Shown: positions 9,127 through 18,887, counted from the first letter of the stretch. The stretch: 64,000 bases of DNA from Palsa-883 sp035696165 (GCA_035696165.1 DASRQX010000019.1:1-64000); one strand, 5' to 3'. Numbers and translations: made by a program. Notes: generated from the letters alone by a model not told the origin.

Positions 9127-10416
9127 CTAAGTGCCCGGCTTCTGATAGGTGTACGGCACCGTCGCGTATTTGCGCGGCCAGACGATCGGTGCGTCGGACT
9201 GCGATTGCTTGACCGCGGAATATTGCAGGAGCGTCAGCGGTGCGTCGAGGAACTGGTGATAGTGCCACGCCGGATCCTTCGAGGTGGAGAACGAGTACTG
9301 CCCGCGCACACCGACATACTTGGTGGTTTCCAACGCGTGAATAATCGCCTTCGCATCCGTACCGCCCGAGGTCTTGATCGCGTCGAACAGCAGCCATGCG
9401 CCGTCGTAGCTTTCCATCACCGCGCCCGACGGATCGGCATCCTTGTTGCGCGCTTTGTAGGCCTTCACGAACGCCCTCGTCTTGTCGTTCCACGACGCCT
9501 GCGGCAGGCCGACATTCTCGGTGAGCAGATACTTGCCGGCGTCGCCGACGTTTTCCCAGAAGGTCGGATCGACCGCCTCGCCGCCCGAGTTGTAGATGCC
9601 GCAGGTCGCCGTCGGCGCGAAGCCAAGGTCATGCGACTGGCGGATCATCGGGTAGGCGCCGGCTTCGGCATAGAGGCTGATGAAGAAGTCAAATGGCGGC
9701 GTCGCGCTCTTGAAGCGCAGCAACTGCGCGGTGAAGTCGGTCAGGTTCGGATCGGCATCGACGGCGGTGAATTTGACACCGGCCTTGGTCAACTCCTGCT
9801 GCACCAGCGTGCGCGCGGCGAGCCCGACGTCGTCCTTTTCGGCGATGATGGCGACGTTCTTGAACCCCGCCGCGGCGATCCACTGGCCGATGGTCACATC
9901 GATCAGCGACACCGCCGGGGCATTGCGGAACACCTCAGGGTAGCCCTTCGCGGTGATCTGGTCGGACCACACGTCGCACGCCATGAAGGGGGTGCCGTAT
10001 TTGTGGTAGACCTCCATCTCGGCCAGTGCCACCGGGCTGTGGAACTCGCCGAACACCGCAACGACCTTGTTCTGAGTGATCAGCCGCTCGGCCCCGGTGC
10101 GGCCCTCGGCCGGCATGCCGCGGGTGTCGGCGTAGACGATCTCCACCGGGCGCCCAAGCAGGCCGCCGGCGGCGTTGATCTCTTCCGCCGCCAGCACCGC
10201 GGCGTTCTTCATGTTCGTGCCCTCGGCATAGCCGCCCGGCGGCGACAGCGGGCCGACCCAGCCGATGACAATCGGATCCGCCGCGCGTGCCCGCCGCCCG
10301 AGCAGCGGCAGCGCGGCGGCAGCCCCGGCGCCGGCCAACGCCGCGCGGCGGCCGACTGTTTCGGTGACGCTGGTCGAGGGGATGCTTGTCGGTGGGATCA
10401 GTGGACGACGCGGCAT
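9127..10416 (-). CDS. ABC transporter substrate-binding protein, Leu/Ile/Val family, Tat-exported
   Basis: A 429-residue periplasmic binding protein. I chose the ATG at 10416, which has GAGGAG six bases upstream. The N-terminus carries a twin-arginine signal (VGRRAALAGAGAAAALPLLG) ending near the ARAADP cleavage area. The mature part begins IVIGWVGPLSPPGG and continues AAVLAAEEINAAGGLLGR, the standard peripheral-binding-protein fold of the family. It is the first gene of the Liv operon. The ligand is not predictable; the wider family binds amino acids, amides, urea and aromatic acids. Confidence 0.85.
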   Translation of the reverse strand: MPRRPLIPPTSIPSTSVTETVGRRAALAGAGAAAALPLLGRRARAADPIVIGWVGPLSPPGGYAEGTNMKNAAVLAAEEINAAGGLLGRPVEIVYADTRGMPAEGRTGAERLITQNKVVAVFGEFHSPVALAEMEVYHKYGTPFMACDVWSDQITAKGYPEVFRNAPAVSLIDVTIGQWIAAAGFKNVAIIAEKDDVGLAARTLVQQELTKAGVKFTAVDADPNLTDFTAQLLRFKSATPPFDFFISLYAEAGAYPMIRQSHDLGFAPTATCGIYNSGGEAVDPTFWENVGDAGKYLLTENVGLPQASWNDKTRAFVKAYKARNKDADPSGAVMESYDGAWLLFDAIKTSGGTDAKAIIHALETTKYVGVRGQYSFSTSKDPAWHYHQFLDAPLTLLQYSAVKQSQSDAPIVWPRKYATVPYTYQKPGT

Positions 10417-10588
10417 CGGGAGCTCCTCATGCGGGATAAGAGACAGCCGGAACGAAACCGACCTGACCATCACGCGGGTGCATTCTCAGGTCAACATGCC
10501 GAGGTGGCCGGCTTGCCGACCTGAAGCCCAGGCCGCGTCATCGCGGCCCTGATGCGCTGCCCGACCACATCCGGCGTCCGCTAACGGA

Positions 10589-11657
10589 GTGTCAAGATTT
10601 CGGGCGTATTGGCTGAGGCTCACAGGCGGGCCCGGACGAACCATACGACAGGTCTTCGACGAGGTGCTGCTGCTCTGCCCGGAGGTGAAGACCGGCGGAC
10701 CCGAGGCGCTGCACCAGCTTGGCTACCGGATCGCCCCGCCATGGCGGCGCGGCACGGATGGTCTACTACGCGCCGCACTCGCGCATCGAGGTCGATGGCG
10801 ACATCCTGCGCTGCCATTCCGAGGCCTCGCCGATGCCGGCGCATTTTGCGCAGTACCGGCCGCAGGTGCTGCGCGAAACGCGGCTGGGGCCGGACACGCT
10901 GATGGTGTTCCCCGAACCGCTGTCGAAGCTGGCAGCGGAACCGAACAAGGGCTGCCAGCGCGCCGTGTGGTGGCTGTCGCTCGACAATGCTTTGCCGCAG
11001 AATCAGGATTTGCTGGACGCCGAGGCCCGGCGCGACCTGTTCACGGATAGCAGCCTGATCCATCTTTATCAGTCGGACTACGCGCGGCGCTTCCTGGCGG
11101 CGAACGGAGCGGCGCAGTACTTTCCGCTGTCGGACTACACCGATCCGCAGTTCGTGCATCGCAGTCTGGTGACCTCCGACGTGATCTCGATCGAGGCGCG
11201 GCGCGGCGCCGTCTGCTTTTTTTCCAACAAGGGCGTCGAGCGGGCAGCGCGGTTCCTGGCGAATGAGGCGGCGCTGCGGCACCGGATCGATTTCGTGCCG
11301 GTCCGCGACATGACCAAGGCACAAGTACGCGATACGCTGTTCAGCGCGCGCATCTATATCGATTTCGGTCATCATCAGGGCAAGGACCGCGTGCCGCGAG
11401 AGGCGGCGATCGCCGGCGCGGTGGTATTGCTGCATGCCGCAGGGGCGGCGAACTGCTTCCTGGATCATCCGCTGCAGGCGCCGTACCGGTTCACTGAGGA
11501 CGATATCGCCTCGGGCGCACTGCACCGGCGGCTCGACGCGATCCTGGACGAGCCGGCCGCGCATTTCGCGGCGCAGCGCCCGTATCGGCAGGCGATCCTG
11601 CTGGAACTGGAGCGGTTCGATCTGGAAGTGCGCAACTTCTTCTTCTCCGGCCTGTGA
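10589..11657 (+). pseudogene. glycosyltransferase-like gene interrupted by one frameshift
   Basis: The first frame (GTG 10589) reads DEVLLLCPEVKTGGPEALHQLGYRIA. The same protein continues one frame over as HGGAARMVYYAPHSRIEVDGD from about 10737 to the stop at 11657. The switch falls in the run CCCC near 10734-10737; removing one C restores a continuous frame of roughly 355 residues. The C-terminal part contains YIDFGHHQGKDRVPREAAIAGAVVLLHA, resembling the donor-binding end of glycosyltransferase-like proteins used in surface polysaccharide synthesis. Its stop overlaps the GTG of the next gene. It may be a real mutation or an assembly error. Confidence 0.65.
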
Positions 11658-12864
11658 GCGATGCCCATGGGTCAGCGATGATGCGAGGCAGGCGCATCCT
11701 GGTGGTCGGCGCGGGGTTCGCCGGCGCGGTGTACGCACGCGAGCTGGCGCAGGCCGGGTTCGAGGTGGATGTATTGGATCGGCGGCGGCATGTCGCGGGG
11801 AATGCGTATGATGAGATGTGCCCGACCGGCCAGCTTGTGCACCGCTACGGGCCGCACCTGTTTCATACAAATAACGAAACCGTGGTGCGCTGGCTGCAAC
11901 GGTTCGCGGTGTTTGTTCCGTGTCAGCATCACGTGCACGCCTTGGTGGCGGATGGGCGGCGCGTGCCACTGCCGGTAAACCGGACGACCATCAACCAGGT
12001 CTTTGGGCTGCGGCTACGCAACGAGCAGGCGGTGCGGGCGTTTCTGCGCAGCCAGACGGAGGTCGATCCGGCGCCGGCGAACGCGACGGCGTTCCTGAAT
12101 GCCTCGATTGGGCGGGTGCTGACCGACCTGTTCTTCCGCCCGTACACCCGGAAGATGTGGGCGCTCGAACTGGAAGAGCTGGATGCCGCCGTGGTGAAGC
12201 GGATCCCGATCCGGTTCGATGACGAGAGCCGGTATTTTCCGGATGACCGGTTCCGGATGATGCCGCGCGATGGCTGTACCCGATTGTTCGAAACGATGCT
12301 GGATCATCCGCGCATCGCGGTGACGCTGAACCAGGCGTTCGACGCGACACTGCTGGACGGCTACGCGCGTTGATTCAACCGGATGCCGATTGACGAGTTC
12401 TTTGACAGTCGGTTTGGCCCGCTGCCGTATCGGTCAATCCGGTTTCATCACGTGGTGCGGGCGGTCAGCGCCGGAGCGGCAGACGCGGCGAGCATGAATT
12501 TCACCGATGATGGGCTGCTGACACGGGAGACCGACTGGTCGTTGCTGCCATTCCAGATGGCGCGAGATGGCGCGACAAAGACGAGATCGATGAAGTTGCC
12601 AGCGCTGAAGACGGTGACGCGGGAGGAGCCATGCGATTATCTGGCAAACGATCTGGACCGGTGAAGATCTCTGACGGGCGGTATCAGGCGGTTTATGCGC
12701 GCTGCAAGGCGCTGGCCGAGGCGACGCCGGGAATGTCGTTCATTGGGCTGTGCGGTACGTATCAGTATCTGGACATGCACCAGGTGGTGAACCAGTCGCT
12801 AACCCATGCTCGGGCGTGGGTGCGCGGGGTTGCAGCGCCCCGGCCGGCCATGGCGATGGTGTAA
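11654..12864 (+). pseudogene. glf: UDP-galactopyranose mutase, broken by an in-frame TGA and a frameshift
   Basis: Glf converts UDP-galactopyranose to UDP-galactofuranose with reduced FAD. The N-terminus has the FAD motif ILVVGAGFAGAVYARELA, and the middle has HRYGPHLFHTNNETV and FFRPYTRKMWALELEEL. The frame meets TGA at 12371-12373 and continues in the same frame as MPIDEFFDSRFGPLPYRSI to a second stop at 12662-12664. The last part (VKISDGRYQAVYAR, GLCGTYQYLDMHQVV) lies in another frame to 12864. Two independent lesions make it a pseudogene. Together with the frameshifted glycosyltransferase upstream, it suggests loss of a galactofuranose-containing glycan. Confidence 0.85.
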
Positions 12865-13187
12865 GGAAGCAATACCAGCGGCCGAAAGTTCCGACTCTCC
12901 ACCCGTCATGGCCGGCGAAGGCCGGCCATTCACGACTTCCTTTCGTACGACCAGTGCAGCATGGTCGGCCAAGTGAGGCGCGGCGGGCGCCGTGACGTCG
13001 CCGTGGCGGATTTCCGATCGACGTTTCGGCCCTTCCTTCGATCCGCGCGGTTCATCGGCTCACCCGATCGCCTCATCTCCATTGCCCCATCTCCGGCCGC
13101 TGAATCGCTCGCGAACCTGCTTCGCATCTGCCAATATGCCGCTGCCAATATGCCGGCCGACGTCGTAATGGCGAACAGGAGGGGCCC
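12865..13187. repeat. intergenic stretch with one arm of the dispersed palindrome
   Basis: Positions 12904-12933 repeat one arm of the 30-bp inverted repeat at 8989 (CGTCATGGCCGGCGAAGGCC and onward), with one mismatch near its end. The second arm is absent. The rest of the interval shows no convincing gene. The Rieske gene's ribosome-binding site (GGAGGGG just before 13188) lies at its right end. Confidence 0.6.
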
Positions 13188-14453
13188 ATGCTCGATCTGA
13201 CAAAGATTCGATCGCTGGTGGACGCGCGCCAGCCGGACCACACCTTGCCGCGGGAGCTTTACGCCGATCCGGACGTGTTCGAGTTCGATCTGGCGGCGAT
13301 CTACCACCGGAACTGGATCCTGGCCGGCTTCGAGGTGGAGATGCCCGAACCCGGCTCCTACCTGGCCTTCGCGGTCGGGCAATCGCCCATCGTCGTCGTG
13401 CGCGGCCGCGATGGCACCCTGCGCGGCTTCTACAATTCCTGCCGCCATCGCGGCGCGCAAATCTGTGAAACCGGCAGCGGCACGCGGTCCTGGCTGACCT
13501 GTCCCTATCATCAGTGGACCTACGGCCTGGACGGGACGCTTGCCAACGCGCCACGCATGGCGGCCGACCTCGATCATGCGCAGCATGGGCTGCGCCCGAT
13601 CCATGTCGAAACCGTCGCCGGCTCCATCTACGTGTGCTTGGCGGAACAGCCGCCGCGGTTCGACGCTCTCCGCGATCAATTCGCCCCGCTGTTGGCACCG
13701 CATAATCTGGTAAATGCCAAGCTCGCCTATACCAGCACGCTGACGATGCGCGCCAACTGGAAGCTGGTGATGGAAAATGCCCGCGAGTGCTACCACTGCG
13801 CCGCCGGCCATCCGGAGCTTGCGGTGACCTACCCCGTGCAAGGCCGTCGCGCCTTGCAGTTCGACAATGCGCAGCGCTTCGCGCGGTTCCGCACCAGGAT
13901 GGCGGATGCCGGGCTTGATGTGGGTCCGGTGGAAGGCCCGTGGTGGCACGCCATGCGCTTCCCGCTCAACGACGGCGCGGTGACGTTGTCGATGGACGGT
14001 CGCTTGTCCTGTGCCAAGCTGCTGTGCGACGTGGCTCAGGGCGATATTGGCACACTGGCCTGGACGCTGGAGCCGCATAGCTTCGCCCATGCAAACAGCG
14101 ATGGCGCCTTCATGTTCAGCGCCATGCCAACCGGTCCGCAGGAAACGGTGGTCACCTCGAAATGGCTGGTTCACAAGGATGCGGTCGAGGGGGTGGACTA
14201 CCACGTCGACGCGCTGACCGAGCTATGGACCAAAACCAATGAACAGGATTGCAACCTGTGCGAGACCAACCAGCGCGGGGTCAATTCGCTCGGCTATGTA
14301 CCGGGACCCTACAGCGCGGACGCCGAGGCATCGGTGATGCGCTTCATCGATTGGTACTGCGGCGAGGCAACGCGCTACCTGGACGGCCATCGCCGCGCGG
14401 ACCCGCGCGCTGGCGCCGCGCCACGCCTTGCTGCGGTCGGCGGAGGGTCGTGA
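13188..14453 (+). CDS. Rieske non-haem iron oxygenase, large subunit (quaternary-ammonium/betaine oxygenase-like)
   Basis: A 421-residue alpha-subunit-type oxygenase. The Rieske [2Fe-2S] ligands are visible as C85-x-H87 and C105-x2-H108 (CRHRG and CPYHQW). The mononuclear iron site reads ENARECYHCAAGH with His about 203 and 208, and the distal Asp lies in NEQDCNLCE near residue 353. The NEQD-LCE-NQRG region resembles the glycine-betaine/choline/carnitine oxygenase branch (GbcA/CntA type). That would mean oxidative demethylation or cleavage of a quaternary amine with a separate reductase. No reductase gene is adjacent, so the partner and substrate are unproven. GGAGGGG precedes the ATG. Confidence 0.82.
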   Translation: MLDLTKIRSLVDARQPDHTLPRELYADPDVFEFDLAAIYHRNWILAGFEVEMPEPGSYLAFAVGQSPIVVVRGRDGTLRGFYNSCRHRGAQICETGSGTRSWLTCPYHQWTYGLDGTLANAPRMAADLDHAQHGLRPIHVETVAGSIYVCLAEQPPRFDALRDQFAPLLAPHNLVNAKLAYTSTLTMRANWKLVMENARECYHCAAGHPELAVTYPVQGRRALQFDNAQRFARFRTRMADAGLDVGPVEGPWWHAMRFPLNDGAVTLSMDGRLSCAKLLCDVAQGDIGTLAWTLEPHSFAHANSDGAFMFSAMPTGPQETVVTSKWLVHKDAVEGVDYHVDALTELWTKTNEQDCNLCETNQRGVNSLGYVPGPYSADAEASVMRFIDWYCGEATRYLDGHRRADPRAGAAPRLAAVGGGS

Positions 14454-14875
14454 TCGGCACGGCCGGCAAGGCTGACGCATACCAGTTTCGGCCTTAGAGA
14501 GGTAAGTCAGCGGCCAATCTCGCGGCGATTGCCGTTATACCAGGTAGCGAAATGACTGACCCACCGGCGCTGCGTCCACGTCATGCCGGCGCCTGCCGGT
14601 ATCCACGACTTGCCTTTGTAACAACAAAGAAATCAGCGGATACCGGCACGCGCCCTTGTGACGACGTGGGCCCCGCCGCAAGAGTCAATCCTTTGGACGC
14701 GCGGTATTGGTCGAAAGTTGGTGCCTCAACTCCCGCAAAAGCCTCGGATCCCACCAAGGCGTTCTGCCCCTCGGCCCAGCGCCAAGGGCACAGCCCCTGG
14801 CGGGATTCTGCCATGCTGCCGGGACCGGGCACGGAGGGCAAAGCACTGAACCGCATCCGTCGTTCGCCCGTTGCG
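14454..14875. other. 422-bp gene-free interval with diverged palindromic repeats
   Basis: This lies between the convergent Rieske gene and rpoH. Positions 14578-14675 hold a diverged inverted repeat of the same general style as the 8989 element (CGTCATGCCGGCGCCTGCCGGTATCCAC, and reversed GGATACCGGCACGC followed by TGACGACG). The part from 14700 to 14850 is another low-information repeat-like stretch (CAGCCCCTGGCGGGATTCTGCC). A 91-codon minus-strand frame here has no recognisable protein features. Confidence 0.5.
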
Positions 14876-15781
14876 TTACGGGTGCGCCTCCGCCGCCTCC
14901 TGCGGGGCCTTCAGGCGCCGCTCGGCGATCTGCGCCTTCATCGCCTTCTGCAATTTCTCGAAGGCGCGCACCTCGATCTGCCGCACCCGCTCACGTGAGA
15001 TGTTGTATTCCTGCGACAGATCCTCGAGCGTCGTCGGTTCGTCCTTCAGCCGGCGTTCTTCCAGGATGTGCCGCTCGCGCGCATTCAGCGTCTGCAGCGC
15101 AGTGGCCAACAGGGCCTGCCGCCCGGTGAGTTCCTCTCGATCGCCGATCGAGGATTCCTGGCTTTCCGATTCGTCGACCAGCCAGTCCTGCCACTCGCCC
15201 TCGCTGTCGGCGCGCACCGGGGCATTCAGACTGTGATCGGGTGCCGCCAGCCGGCGGTTCATGCTGACCACGTCCTGTTCCGGCACCGCCAGCATGGTGG
15301 CGATCTTGCTGACCTGTTCCGGTTTCAGGTCACCGTCCTCGATCGCTTGCATCTGGCCCTTCAGCCGCCGCAGGTTAAAAAACAGCTTCTTTTGCGCCGC
15401 TGTGGTGCCCATCTTCACCAGCGACCAGCTATGCAGGATGTACTCTTGGATCGCCGCACGGATCCACCACATCGCATAAGTGGCCAGACGGAACCCGCGC
15501 TCCGGATCGAAGCGCTTTACCGCCTGCATCATGCCGACATTGCCCTCGCTGATCAGTTCGCCGACCGGCAGGCCGTAGCCCCGGTAGCCCATGGCAATCT
15601 TGGCAACAAGACGCAGATGCGAGGTGACCAGCTTGTGAGCCGCGTCGAGATCCTCGTGGTCACGCCAGCGGCGCGACAGCTCCAGCTCCTCCTCCGGGGA
15701 GAGCATTGGGAATTTCCGAATCTCCTGCAGATAGCGGGAGAGGTTGCCCTCGGGGGCAACGTTGATGACGGCAGAGACCAT
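14876..15781 (-). CDS. rpoH: RNA polymerase heat-shock sigma factor RpoH (sigma-32)
   Basis: A 301-residue sigma-70-family factor that directs transcription of chaperone and protease genes. Region 2 reads LVAKIAMGYRGYGLPVGELISEGNVGMMQAVKRFDPERGFRLATYAMWWIRAAIQEYIL. It is followed by the sigma-32-specific RpoH box QKKLFFNLRRLKGQ (about residues 130-143). Region 4 ends with LEDLSQEYNISRERVRQIEVRAFEKLQ. The ATG at 15781 follows AAAGGAG. A near-consensus housekeeping promoter lies about 190 bases upstream, implying a long leader. Post-translational control by chaperones is known for the family. Confidence 0.95.
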   Translation of the reverse strand: MVSAVINVAPEGNLSRYLQEIRKFPMLSPEEELELSRRWRDHEDLDAAHKLVTSHLRLVAKIAMGYRGYGLPVGELISEGNVGMMQAVKRFDPERGFRLATYAMWWIRAAIQEYILHSWSLVKMGTTAAQKKLFFNLRRLKGQMQAIEDGDLKPEQVSKIATMLAVPEQDVVSMNRRLAAPDHSLNAPVRADSEGEWQDWLVDESESQESSIGDREELTGRQALLATALQTLNARERHILEERRLKDEPTTLEDLSQEYNISRERVRQIEVRAFEKLQKAMKAQIAERRLKAPQEAAEAHP

Positions 15782-15967
15782 GACGGCTCCTTTCGCCTGT
15801 GCGGCTCATTGTCCAATCGACCCTGGCACAAGACGCTGAGGCAGGGGACTGAATTCCAGTCCATGAAACGGTAGGAATGTTACGTCCTGATTGGCTGCCC
15901 CGCGTTGGCAGCATGCCCCCCAGACGTTTGCCCGGGAGGTTCCTACCTTTCCTCGCCGAGCGCGATT

Positions 15968-15996
15968 CCCATACCGTACCGCGTTGGTCCTGTCAA
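15968..15996 (-). promoter_or_regulatory. sigma-70-type promoter of rpoH
   Basis: On the minus strand a perfect -35 TTGACA (15991-15996) is separated by exactly 17 bases from TATGGG (15968-15973). The predicted start of transcription is near 15961, leaving a GC-rich leader of about 180 bases before the rpoH ATG. It lies between the rluD stop and rpoH, so rpoH can be transcribed independently of rluD. Confidence 0.7.
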
Positions 15997-16050
15997 GAAT
16001 TCTGACCCAATCGTGACAACCGGGCGTGCCGGCGGGCGGCGCGCTGCCAG

Positions 16051-17106
16051 TCACCTTGGCCGGAAGGCCGGCGACTCGGCATCGTCTAGCGCGGCCACCA
16101 AAGCGGCAAAATCGGGCGGCAGGGGCGCTTCGAACGCCAAATTCGCCCCACTGCGAGGGTGGCGGAACCCCAAAACTGCCGCGTGCAACGCCTGGCGCGG
16201 GAAATCGAGCAAGCGGGACCGCACTGGCGCCGGTATCGCCCTCGCTACAGTCGGTACACGACGCAAATAGACTGGATCTCCGACCACCGGATGGCCGCTC
16301 GCGGCCAGGTGGACGCGAATCTGGTGTGTCCGCCCGGTAGCCAACCGACATTCCAGCAGCGAAACCCCGCCATGCCAGACTCGCATCGTCTTGTAGCGCG
16401 TCAGTGCTGCTTTGCCGCCATGTGGGCGCACCGCCATCCGCTTGCGGTCGCGCGGATCGCGCCCGACCGCACCCTCGATCTCGCCGGCCAGCGGCGAGGC
16501 CACGCCCCAGGCCAGCGCCAAATAGGCGCGGTCCAGGTCGTGCGCGGCAAAGGCGACGCTCAGCCCCGCCATCGCGTGCTGGGTCTTCGCCACCACCATC
16601 ACGCCCGAGGTGTCCTTGTCGAGCCGATGCACGATGCCGGGCCGCCGCTCCCCGCCGATGCCGGGCAGGGTGTCGCCGCAATGCGCCAGCAGGGCGTTGA
16701 CCAACGTGCCGTCCTCATTGCCGGGCGCCGGGTGCACCACCAGCCCCGCCGGCTTGTCCAGCACGATCACGTCGTCGTCCTCATACAGGATGCTGAACGG
16801 GATCGACTGCGGCTGCGGCCGTGCCGGCAGCGGCGGCGGCGTGGTCAGCGTGTAGACGGCGCCCGGCCGCACCTGCTCGGCCGGCTCGTCCAGCACGGTC
16901 CCATCTCGCCGCGCCTGCCCGGCCTCGATCAGCGACTTGACGCGCGAGCGCGAGATCGTGCCGATGGCGTCGGCGAGGAAACGGTCGACCCGCTCACCGC
17001 GTGTTGCCGGACCGGCGACGATCCGCAACGGTTCGCCCGGCGCTTTGTTCACCGGCGCGGTGTCACTCGATGGTGGCACTTCGATCGATGGCGGCTCGGC
17101 GATCAT
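16051..17106 (-). CDS. rluD: 23S rRNA pseudouridine synthase RluD (RluA family)
   Basis: A 351-residue protein with an N-terminal S4 RNA-binding domain (VDRFLADAIGTISRSRVKSLIEAGQARRDG, about residues 39-68). The RluA-family catalytic domain carries the active-site Asp motif HRLDKDTSGVMVVAKT and downstream RTHQIRVHLAASGHPVVGD. The enzyme isomerises uridines in helix 69 of 23S rRNA. It lies immediately upstream of rpoH on the same strand, an arrangement common in alphaproteobacteria. The C-terminus is of ordinary length. Confidence 0.92.
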   Translation of the reverse strand: MIAEPPSIEVPPSSDTAPVNKAPGEPLRIVAGPATRGERVDRFLADAIGTISRSRVKSLIEAGQARRDGTVLDEPAEQVRPGAVYTLTTPPPLPARPQPQSIPFSILYEDDDVIVLDKPAGLVVHPAPGNEDGTLVNALLAHCGDTLPGIGGERRPGIVHRLDKDTSGVMVVAKTQHAMAGLSVAFAAHDLDRAYLALAWGVASPLAGEIEGAVGRDPRDRKRMAVRPHGGKAALTRYKTMRVWHGGVSLLECRLATGRTHQIRVHLAASGHPVVGDPVYLRRVPTVARAIPAPVRSRLLDFPRQALHAAVLGFRHPRSGANLAFEAPLPPDFAALVAALDDAESPAFRPR

Positions 17107-17207
17107 GCTAACAGCGGATAGCGCGAATCGGCCTCGGGCGGCAGTGGCCGGCCGGACGCTCGGGCAATGCGGCCCCAGCCAAGCACGGAGCAGCGACCTT
17201 GGCGGTC

Positions 17208-17699
17208 CTACCGAAGCGGCTCGTCCGATGCCGATTGTCGGGGCGCCCCCAACCTGGTTTCCAAGGCGGCCACGTCATCGTTCAGCAACTGGTCAACCGT
17301 AAGCAGCAAGTCCGTCGGCCAGGGCAGCGAAGGCCGTTCATAATCGGCGGCCTTGAGCTGCTTCAGCGCTCGCGCATAGAGCTGATCGAGATTGATTCTC
17401 TGCCGCATGGACGGGGCGAACCGTTGTGCCGCTTCGGCCTGGAAAGCGGCAATCTCCTCTCGCCAATGACGCACCGGCGCATGGTCTGGCCGGCCGTGCA
17501 CCTTAAGAAGATGCACAAGCATCTGCGGCAGGTGGCTCTGCATTGCATTGAGCTCGGACAGACCAACGCCCTCGATTTCCTCAACGACGTGTTCCCAGTC
17601 GACACCATTCACCCGCTGCCCACGCGCGACTGTGCGCAGCAGGTCGGCCTGATGATCGGACCAGGCGAGGATGTCCTGTTCGTAGAGATCGTCGGGCAT
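17208..17699 (-). CDS. DUF29 family protein
   Basis: A 163-residue soluble protein beginning MPDDLYEQDILAWSDHQADLLR, with the DUF29 hallmarks VDWEHVVEEIEGVGLSELNAMQSHL and PSMRQRINLDQLYARALKQL. DUF29 proteins are small helical proteins of unknown function, often in several copies in alphaproteobacteria and cyanobacteria. A broken paralog lies 144 bases upstream and a third intact copy is at 23490. I cannot assign a role. Confidence 0.8.
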   Translation of the reverse strand: MPDDLYEQDILAWSDHQADLLRTVARGQRVNGVDWEHVVEEIEGVGLSELNAMQSHLPQMLVHLLKVHGRPDHAPVRHWREEIAAFQAEAAQRFAPSMRQRINLDQLYARALKQLKAADYERPSLPWPTDLLLTVDQLLNDDVAALETRLGAPRQSASDEPLR

Positions 17700-17843
17700 G
17701 GGGCGAGAATAGCGAAAAACCCGGCATGATGCCAGTAATCCCGGCAGCCGCGTGTGACTGCCCCAGGCGGACGTCTATGTTAAGGACGGATCGGAGCCAA
17801 TCGCAATTCTTGTTTCACTGCAATCCGGTGTCGGTCCAGCCGG

Positions 17844-18332
17844 TTATCTCGGATCGAGGGCCGGGGGCGTGCCAAGCAGCTCCCCCAGCGCGGCGCGGCG
17901 CTCAGTCAAAAGGTCGTCCAATGTGAACGGACATGCTATCGGCCATGGGCGCGGAACAATGTCATCGTAATCCACACCATCAAGCTGCTCCAGTGCGTCG
18001 CCCTAGAGCCTTGCCAAATCGATCCTTTGCCGCATCGACGGCGTGAAACGTCGTGCCGCGTTCTTTTGGGGCGACCCAATTTCCATCCGCCACTGTCGCA
18101 CCGTTTGGCTGTCAGGCCACCCGTGCGCCTTGAGAAGATGGACCAGCATCAGGTCCAGGTAGCTTTCGACCGCATGCAGTTTAGACAGCCCCACGTCCTC
18201 GATCTCCTCGACAACGTGCGCCCAATCGACGTCATTCACCCTCTCCCCGCGCGCGAGGCGGCGCAGCAGGTCGGCCTGGAGCTCCGACCAGGCAAGCGCA
18301 TCACGGTCATAGAGTTCGTCGGACGTGGGCAA
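17844..18332 (-). pseudogene. DUF29 paralog interrupted by a single in-frame TAG
   Basis: From the ATG at 18332 the frame reads MPTSDELYDRDALAWSELQ and DVDWAHVVEEIEDVGLSKLHAVE through PSMRQRIDLARL. It then meets TAG at 18003-18005. The same frame continues without interruption as GDALEQLDGVDYDD to TAA at 17844-17846, which gives the full DUF29 length. The intact neighbour has Tyr at the stop position (QLYARAL against RL-stop-GDAL), so one base change (TAC or TAT to TAG) explains it. A functional 109-residue truncated product is possible but less likely. Confidence 0.8.
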
Positions 18333-18565
18333 AATCGTAGCGCATCAATCAGGGTAGGTGCCAGCGGGCACCGTTGACCCCGCCCACATTCGCTCACAGT
18401 TCACCTGGCCATCCGGGTGGGCGCACCCCGACCGCCCTCGCCGCCTGGCATGTCGAAACCCGCATGTGGCTGGAAACCAACTGCCCGCCCGCGTAGACAG
18501 AAGCCTAAGCCGACGGCACTCGGGCAGGCAGCGCCGGCCGTAGCAGACGGGGAAGGAACGGGGGT

Positions 18566-18841
18566 ATGGGCGTGGTCAAGGTGCTCGCGGTGCTGATGGG
18601 GGTGCTGATCATCATCGGCAGCACCGTGGTGGTGGTCACCATCATCAAGCGCTCCACCGGCGAGACGAGCGCCGCCAGCGTCGCGGTGGTGCTGGACGAA
18701 CCGACGGGAACGCGCATCGGCGGCATCGCCGCGCTGTCGGACCGGCTGGCCGTGCTGCTGCAAGGCGCTGGACCCGACCGCATCGTCCTGGTCAATCCAC
18801 GCACCGGCGCCGAGGCCGGCACGATCGCGCTTGCACGCTGA
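18566..18841 (+). CDS. small single-pass membrane protein
   Basis: A 91-residue protein with one hydrophobic N-terminal helix (VKVLAVLMGVLIIIGSTVVVVTII, residues 4-27). A basic turn and a soluble domain with LSDRLAVLLQGAGPDRIVLVNPRTG follow. It resembles short alphaproteobacterial one-helix proteins of the DUF6476 kind, though I cannot verify that. The start could be GTG 18572 or ATG 18566. It precedes mscL by 46 bases on the same strand and may be co-transcribed. Confidence 0.6.
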   Translation: MGVVKVLAVLMGVLIIIGSTVVVVTIIKRSTGETSAASVAVVLDEPTGTRIGGIAALSDRLAVLLQGAGPDRIVLVNPRTGAEAGTIALAR

Positions 18842-18887
18842 GCCGGTTGCGGTTCTGGATTGCGTTGCCAACAAAACGGAGGCCCAC

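Noticed and set aside
14581..14856. 91-codon minus-strand frame after rpoH
   Set aside because: It runs through palindromic repeat sequence and has no protein-family likeness.
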